DNA of 17,830 nt from Stramenopiles sp. TOSAG23-6 (lineage: Eukaryota; Sar), in assembly GCA_900128565.1 (NCBI GenBank), contig LT636073.1, forward strand, positions 1 to 17,830, written 5' to 3'. The notes under the pieces are model-generated. The model saw only the letters and a program-made list of their open reading frames with translations, ran no database searches and was not told where the DNA came from. Positions 15,401 to 17,830 of the stretch are shown piece by piece. The position numbers and the translations under genes are program-made. Every line of letters begins with the position of its first letter. The first letter of the stretch is position 1.

Positions 15401-17830
15401 TTGATTTTACTTTTTTTTTTCTTATCATGATCAGATGTAACTCCATCAATGTTAGTATCCACAGGTACTTCCTTTAACTTTTTTTTACGGGCTTTTATCT
15501 TTGTCAAGGAGATTTCACCAAAGTCCTCGTCAGAAGAAGTTGCCATATCTTCTGCTTTTTTGATTTCTGCTTCTAATGCAGCAACCTTTGCTCTTTCTTC
15601 TTCCTTCTTCTTCAAATAAATGTTCCTTGCCTCCTCNGTGGGCATATTATCTAAAAGCATTTTCTCATTATTCTTTTTATTATCTGCTAGGCTCTTTGTC
15701 TTTTTCTCCGCCCTTTTCATTTTCTCAGCTTCTCTAGCCTCACGGAGTCTCTTCTTATCAAAGAAACGCATCCTAGCAGACTCCTCGAGCTTTAAAAGCA
15801 TATCAACTTCTGATGCACGTTTCCGCAGCAGGCGGCGCTTTTGACGGGCAGCGCGTCGCTGAATTTTACCTTCTCTAAGAATTTGTAGATAGGTAGTAAC
15901 AGCATTATTGTCATCTCCTTCTCTCAACTCTTGGAGCTTCTTTAGTTCGTCTTCCTTGCGCCTCTTACGAAAAGCAGATCGGCAAGCAATCCGAAATTTC
16001 TTATTCCTCGCCAATTTTCTAGCATTGTATCCTGCTCTTTCATTTTCTTCCATCCTTGCAATTCTATCTGACTCAAGCTGTTTCTCTTTAGCCTGTCGCA
16101 CAGAGCGTTTATTTAACTTTCGAGTATTGTCAACAACTCGGTCAGGTTTTACAATATCTTCGTCAGATTCGACATTTGAATCAGTATCAGAATCTTTATG
16201 TTCTTTTTCACTATTGGCTTCAACAAAAGAGTTTCCATTGACAATCTTTTCATCATGTTTTTTAGCTAGCTTCTTTTGTTTGTCTGATTCTTTCTTTAAT
16301 TTACTTTTATTAGTCCCGATATATTGTCCATCTTCATCTGGATCTTCATCAGAATCACCAAAACTTACTTCTACAAATGTTGCATCGTATGTAGCTCCTC
16401 GCCGTGGAAAAAGCATTCGTATATTTTTACCCATTCGCTCTCGGCGACGTTCATCGCGGAACCATTGTAATTCCTTTTCTCTATCGGTTTTATGCAAGGC
16501 TTTCAAATCAGCCCTTTTAGCCTTTGTTGCCGCATCTACCATTGCTTTGCGTTCAGCTTTGGATTTTTCCATTTCTCTAATACGATCAATGTTACGGACA
16601 TCTAATGACAATTGATCAGCTTCTATCATGAGCATTCGTCTTTCACTTAATGCAATGCGCATTTCCCGCGTTTCATATGATGCAGCAGTAAATCGGGCAT
16701 TACTTAATGTTCTTCGTGCTAAAGTTACGATTTCGAGTTCGGGTGATTCTCCTTCGACATTATCACTATTATTTATATTCAAATCTTTATCATTCACCTG
16801 ACTTAATACAAAGGCAAGTTGTTTCTCAGCCTTTTCTACAGCAACTCTAAGCGCATTCAGTTCAGCTACTTCTTTTTCAGACTCCATATCTACTTTTTCT
16901 CGTGCACGTGAGTGGGAAAATTCCACAGACATTAATATTTGTTCATACTGTCGCATCACCGCCTCTACAGCTCTATTGGAGGCACGATGGGCAATTGATA
17001 CAGACGACTTTGTTTCACGAATAATCTCTTTAATTCTTTGCTTCAGAGCTTTTGCATCTTCAGCTTCTTTGGCTTCCGCCTCAGCTACTCGACGAGCTTT
17101 TTCATCCGCTTCTTGTTTCTCCCGAGACTTCTTTTCTGCGATTTCGCGCGCATACTTATCTTTACTTTCCCATTCTTCAAGTTCTCTTTTTGCACTTTCC
17201 AAAAGCTTTTCAGCTTCAGCTTTATCGGGACCCTCTTTTGCCAGATTGAAGGCCTCTTTGGCTAATTTTACTCGTTTACGAGCCTGTCTCAAAGCTCTAG
17301 ATGCCAGTTTTGCATCAGTCTTGGCCATCTTTTCTTCCTCTTGTCTATGCAACGCCGCTTCAGCTATTTCACGTTGCATTTGCCGCTTTTTCATGCGTAG
17401 TTTTGCCGCATGTGCTCTCGCTAAAGTCTCTGCTTTTTTTTGGGCTTTCTTCTTTTTACGTTCTATTTCAGCCTGTTTTTCAGCAACCATTCGAAGCTTT
17501 TCCTCTTCTTCTCGTTCTTTTGCATCTATTTCATCTTGAATCCTTTTTTCTTCCCTTTGTTTTTCTCTCTCAGACTCTTGTATGCTAAGCAAGTTTTCTA
17601 ATTTTTGTAATTCCTTTGCAATCAATATCCGACGTCGGCGTTTTTTACTTCCTCCACCCATAGCTCCATCAAGTTTTCGACGTAATTCGAGTAGCTTTGC
17701 AGATAACTCAATAGGGGTCCAAGTTTTGTGCTTAATAATATTGTGTACACCAAGGTTTTTAATATTTTTTGTAGTTGAAATCCGGGATTTACTAATTGGT
17801 AACACTTCAACCTTTTGGACAGATTCATTT
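6412..17830 (-). CDS. Giant coiled-coil protein with Tudor-like, EF-hand, IQ-like, ankyrin-like and PPR-like regions (5' end outside window)
   Basis: One uninterrupted minus-strand frame of more than 3,800 codons, ending in TAG. It stays open to the window edge; the codon at 17805 is GTG, not a start, so the N-terminus is missing. Residues counted from 17805: 1-700 and 950-2400 are Lys/Glu/Arg-rich helices, probably coiled coil, broken by acidic Ser/Asp patches; about 840-887 is a possible Tudor-like strand set (W-R-x-G-F-I-V-G ... NIPRRRIRIL). Two EF loops follow, DEDKSGELDKNE at 2418-2429 and DSSGDGSVTFEE at 2460-2471, both with all ligand positions. Then come an unrecognised beta-rich block (about 2580-2710), IQ-like basic helices near 2960-3020, one ankyrin-like repeat (about 3192-3230), and three or four PPR-like repeats at 3640-3790 (for example QIQPKLTTYNSVLDACSRASQW). 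No membrane segment or signal peptide is seen. A calcium-responsive cytoskeletal or scaffold role is inference only. Ten single N bases give unknown residues. It has no introns although its neighbours are full of them. Confidence 0.9.
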   Translation of the reverse strand, partial: NESVQKVEVLPISKSRISTTKNIKNLGVHNIIKHKTWTPIELSAKLLELRRKLDGAMGGGSKKRRRRILIAKELQKLENLLSIQESEREKQREEKRIQDEIDAKEREEEEKLRMVAEKQAEIERKKKKAQKKAETLARAHAAKLRMKKRQMQREIAEAALHRQEEEKMAKTDAKLASRALRQARKRVKLAKEAFNLAKEGPDKAEAEKLLESAKRELEEWESKDKYAREIAEKKSREKQEADEKARRVAEAEAKEAEDAKALKQRIKEIIRETKSSVSIAHRASNRAVEAVMRQYEQILMSVEFSHSRAREKVDMESEKEVAELNALRVAVEKAEKQLAFVLSQVNDKDLNINNSDNVEGESPELEIVTLARRTLSNARFTAASYETREMRIALSERRMLMIEADQLSLDVRNIDRIREMEKSKAERKAMVDAATKAKRADLKALHKTDREKELQWFRDERRRERMGKNIRMLFPRRGATYDATFVEVSFGDSDEDPDEDGQYIGTNKSKLKKESDKQKKLAKKHDEKIVNGNSFVEANSEKEHKDSDTDSNVESDEDIVKPDRVVDNTRKLNKRSVRQAKEKQLESDRIARMEENERAGYNARKLARNKKFRIACRSAFRKRRKEDELKKLQELREGDDNNAVTTYLQILREGKIQRRAARQKRRLLRKRASEVDMLLKLEESARMRFFDKKRLREAREAEKMKRAEKKTKSLADNKKNNEKMLLDNMPXEEARNIYLKKKEEERAKVAALEAEIKKAEDMATSSDEDFGEISLTKIKARKKKLKEVPVDTNIDGVTSDHDKKKKSKIKKTKDGSSIAELKLLSKTLVITXDDPYAETYKRPESDNEIYRRDWRXGFIVGVDSLNPNIVQTKFTVRLNNDREFYNIPRRRIRILESEKINALEKKLDDLQFEQEDIEEXTQMKEGHLVDQISKEMLTXAEIASRELEIRNHKLDVIKLLQDQNDVKLKLKELRNLQQIDYDLDILKSKVEVAKSAAEKAYNDIHGTMGAINSAADGSEDDSSSDSDNSDNDVERNNKTIEVNGNNDDNLGNLKKTQLYEKLVTAYNRIKDDFLPFDISKRTLRLSKLRPIVKKLQRAFEDAEIVYKFAKEKVLETSNNVMDAAANVDVAKEKNVDADEEELENENSVXQIDTSEIVTDEAKTPVKSGNRERSKSKLNFQRFSKVFKRVNIKMSLLSTHRKALAKAEAANKEATEQLIHSQNNMRQIRDKLVKKRLILNELISEETEQKRLKKLENYTELLKLTNNEISRMEKSKSEAEQRLLHFQDAQNVARLGFEAEQRAETAKGLLSELQILIENQELDLKKVSRLSSEKDKIFAALVAIDYIPTKALKXAHIIELGKAESEAKIAKHKKMIARRSLGKSKAKAKITMEEKIELQKQFDHVVRESSKCLVELSQYNVEPAMHLNHITNDLEENGVGKTDTFNKEIRSVQLISLSEFTGSGLTQSPGFMLAMRYISEMYARSDVEASVQNDKLDIEAKRKRFLLHKNHKTKWDILLKSHDKWKKSYKHMILSKQNLRDARETYLQLESKASVALEMEKXGKIAAVEATKKVNQAFHESKKDKTEKDQSSHIIIRRLTKFAKSKRIRASMLKKERKGIETLKKNAEEAFKVLKDLTNIARRAEQEDKEMYKTLLNNIPEGNVKEWMLPGDAPNLATAFENNVSDNIEILKSRFFAKETNLNEKRVVPCALRAMSLCVYAASAELERRKRVIEILMQKSDYLQCSLYEDRIKQINVELIPFNESKNNVDILLSKAQKKMEKANMVDEEDLDKERIMKNAINALKVAEKEVLGIDVLIKPLEIERLNLNQKLEAASIARVNRKKQVTTSSVEWAENFHKEIILEQRNKEKDSRGIISALVGKKWTKEDTMKRAAALALTASSPSAETDYWRVYNFNPFIETKDVIEYDQPISIPSESNPSSDSEGVLLIKASRLATKRRFEGVLAEVEYKKKISALRDEDIRSLNSMLKDAMLKHKNSQIKRDKADKLFQSQWKEEADASGEFKPLPDYDEFVVEERTDVSEVLVSLYNDLTDATRKMEDCFDDMDDIRTDLKVLQEEKWKEDLDTLKKQKELCEKNVSNSEHLIDKLRSFDNIWNNAQIKRLRENMDKSKAAMEACNKDKCTLQNYLDARIAALRPFGPMRSGDITPIEQAKIESELCARHSELECLVPAFIDAQEKYKKYFFKLRREAEIQSKDDDAIALVEKERKRVAQIVRRRRRAIRRRNRGPLPIWEEALASSEDDPSLSSDSDEEERHWVALMRIDLCEKEKQHKECLNMKRERVSMEREENRQRTVMKEIAFSEADTIRCEELKKEELRKRDENDKTLTEKELKKTLKERARDEKRKSQKAIQAEKKEKKRILNEQKNIREKEKRLDPLGIGFFNENGQAYSAIERKKLMMGKIRKLFDQLDEDKSGELDKNEVRKLAEALGEKLTGFLSNKKLNDAFSEMDSSGDGSVTFEEFTDWYLKNVAKGIREIGSENTEGYKRESMQEQLLREEKEAAERVIATNIAREEALQNELLIESYVIETAKTSLERHKMLLALATSAFEHKMVESSKAIFYDSSVFFKPNFAKQISEVTIQWKSNISIQSSNRIVFTLPCLSSAYDIIPCSISGSHGKDFSSAWYRNTHTLILVAKRGLFIPCNTEISVVIKRSNRLFPTGIAPANHGTMLWETEGRGKPWVRDKSGNAIPYKIRRKQLRKFLKAKQKDQNGNLENEDFSEATDTDNNNDESSSEEEGLVQNESKSEEEESSNSSSESENSNTDENLSAVASNNVRRLNKKQRKAKMKRRIKKRKLREENKPSKELKIMRGLVESEKLFVHCSTYHGDKDRIESTQIMRVNSVVDGDPLSDASDSDSEAGVTHGISVTRLETIKRTMRQMKDLDADKRMFMRQRWETMERQRHKALKSDRIEALIRADRMQILRERKQVARRCTSMVLFHWDLVKKVKGTMRPMRNLQRFVRGFIHRRRARYLRSVRKAQAAWHYYKARQRFQSMQGAVVALQCALSRGLVLNPRELCRAELVCKVWRAKIMSSEVQKSQWRPWFCRLAMSTGTDPAFLAPNITDNWKNCYSSVMIIRRLLCSTDGFAQKNKXWSQLDPKQHALRRAAANTTIGGTKASWNLWKPALVRKIIKMTHHAPRPEYLFSAPVMAAMGSVCWLDRLFRRAWQFPVAAFVATLLSRGLDPDTIVDGSRLLLKCIKWGCADATELLLLRGASLDASPPGHDEPYVLPREYVAQMAKWVKLQHMNIRKGLCKPSPGFGARADGILRIYAMMFGRLFSDTQKKHGSQKKIENIEDVEDINIDVPKKHTNLSPKQRSMKLRHAAMKCKQRWMRDGKHSSHELLVAVKNQIRQAETETSRVIQEREKIMEERIAKVIAASEAKTELADLSIKRHQITESTQLNYDRIKTNSNMIVSQRRVQLCQAKEKLVELEAEYLRFINQALSITEHLSLAESSGWRQRVTKCVEHVGELLQDKSNASHIAFAMRALGLQLPFASGKEXHTELQELRKRCIVYETKRNPAFRAQHSRVTRLKNDLASLEKLKNSQLAELRAKFVDERGDIDDAIQLASKRKKSNGVLQNRRVTNIEKEETERYTIAPDFIANLEVVRKITPTAHVTISDMVKARSLYLRILRDLCKTGKWRESMYVFNVMVQRDIRPDLSTFTAIISTCKYAKPPAADAAVGILWEMKRFQIQPKLTTYNSVLDACSRASQWKRAMSVFKALVNDDLSPNTATYDCLINMAMHAKIEDAPDLYNAMKLSGVPVAISYSAAMKLIQRGAHIELKM
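6430..6910 (-). other. PPR-like repeat region at the C-terminus of the giant protein
   Basis: Successive units of about 35 residues carry the pattern W-R/K-x-A/S-M-x-V-F followed by P-D/K/N-x-x-T-Y/F-x-x-x-I/L, as in pentatricopeptide repeats. The PPR family usually binds organellar RNA, so its fusion to a giant coiled-coil protein is unusual. Confidence 0.75.
10391..10551 (-). other. EF-hand pair in the giant protein
   Basis: Loop 1 (10516-10551) is D-E-D-K-S-G-E-L-D-K-N-E and loop 2 (10391-10426) is D-S-S-G-D-G-S-V-T-F-E-E. Both keep acidic position 1, Gly at 6 (loop 1) or D-G at 5-6 (loop 2), a hydrophobic residue at 8, and Glu at 12, as in calcium-binding EF hands. Spacing of about 30 residues fits a paired EF domain. 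Confidence 0.88.

Noticed and set aside
15908-16615. Open frame of 235 codons on the plus strand, and similar ones opposite the giant gene
   Set aside because: Ser/Phe/Leu-rich antisense shadows of Lys/Glu/Arg-rich coiled-coil coding; no recognisable motifs.

Overview
The window is AT-rich nuclear DNA of a single-celled eukaryote. Coding regions are split by short introns, all three stop codons end genes, and one uninterrupted reading frame exceeds 3,800 codons. The gene content (a PP2A B'' subunit, an aldo/keto reductase, an NZF zinc-finger protein, and a giant coiled-coil protein with EF hands and PPR-like repeats) points to an alga or protist. I cannot place it more precisely. Ten isolated N bases occur, all inside the giant gene.

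Layout: (1) 1-609, plus strand, the 3' part of an aldo/keto reductase gene. (2) 847 to about 3115-3430, minus strand, a six-exon gene with a ubiquitin-binding-type zinc finger and an unrecognised C-terminal region. (3) About 3434-3522, a short divergent promoter region. (4) 3523-6244, plus strand, a six-exon gene for a PP2A B''/PR72-type regulatory subunit, 715 residues after joining exons. (5) 6412-17830, minus strand, one uninterrupted frame for a giant protein, open at the window edge. Genes 1/2 and 4/5 are convergent; 2/4 are divergent.

The outstanding feature is a family of near-identical introns. They are introner-like: the same short element sits in all three small genes, always in the sense of the host gene. 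There are 12 complete copies or composites, one cut by the window edge, and two decayed relics. A typical copy is 89-102 nt. It starts with GTACGTTTTC or a close variant, has a T-run, a near-palindrome GTACGAAATTTTGTAC, then CTAAC (a branch-point-like motif), and ends in AATACAT or a close variant. Protein homology and reading frame fix most junctions, and none can be placed at a canonical AG. Two introns (178 and 173 nt) hold two units head to tail. The 11.4-kb giant gene next door holds none.

The encoded proteins share no obvious pathway; what links the first three genes is this intron family. Exon joins were made by eye from frame and family similarity, so boundaries can be off by a few bases where direct repeats make them ambiguous.
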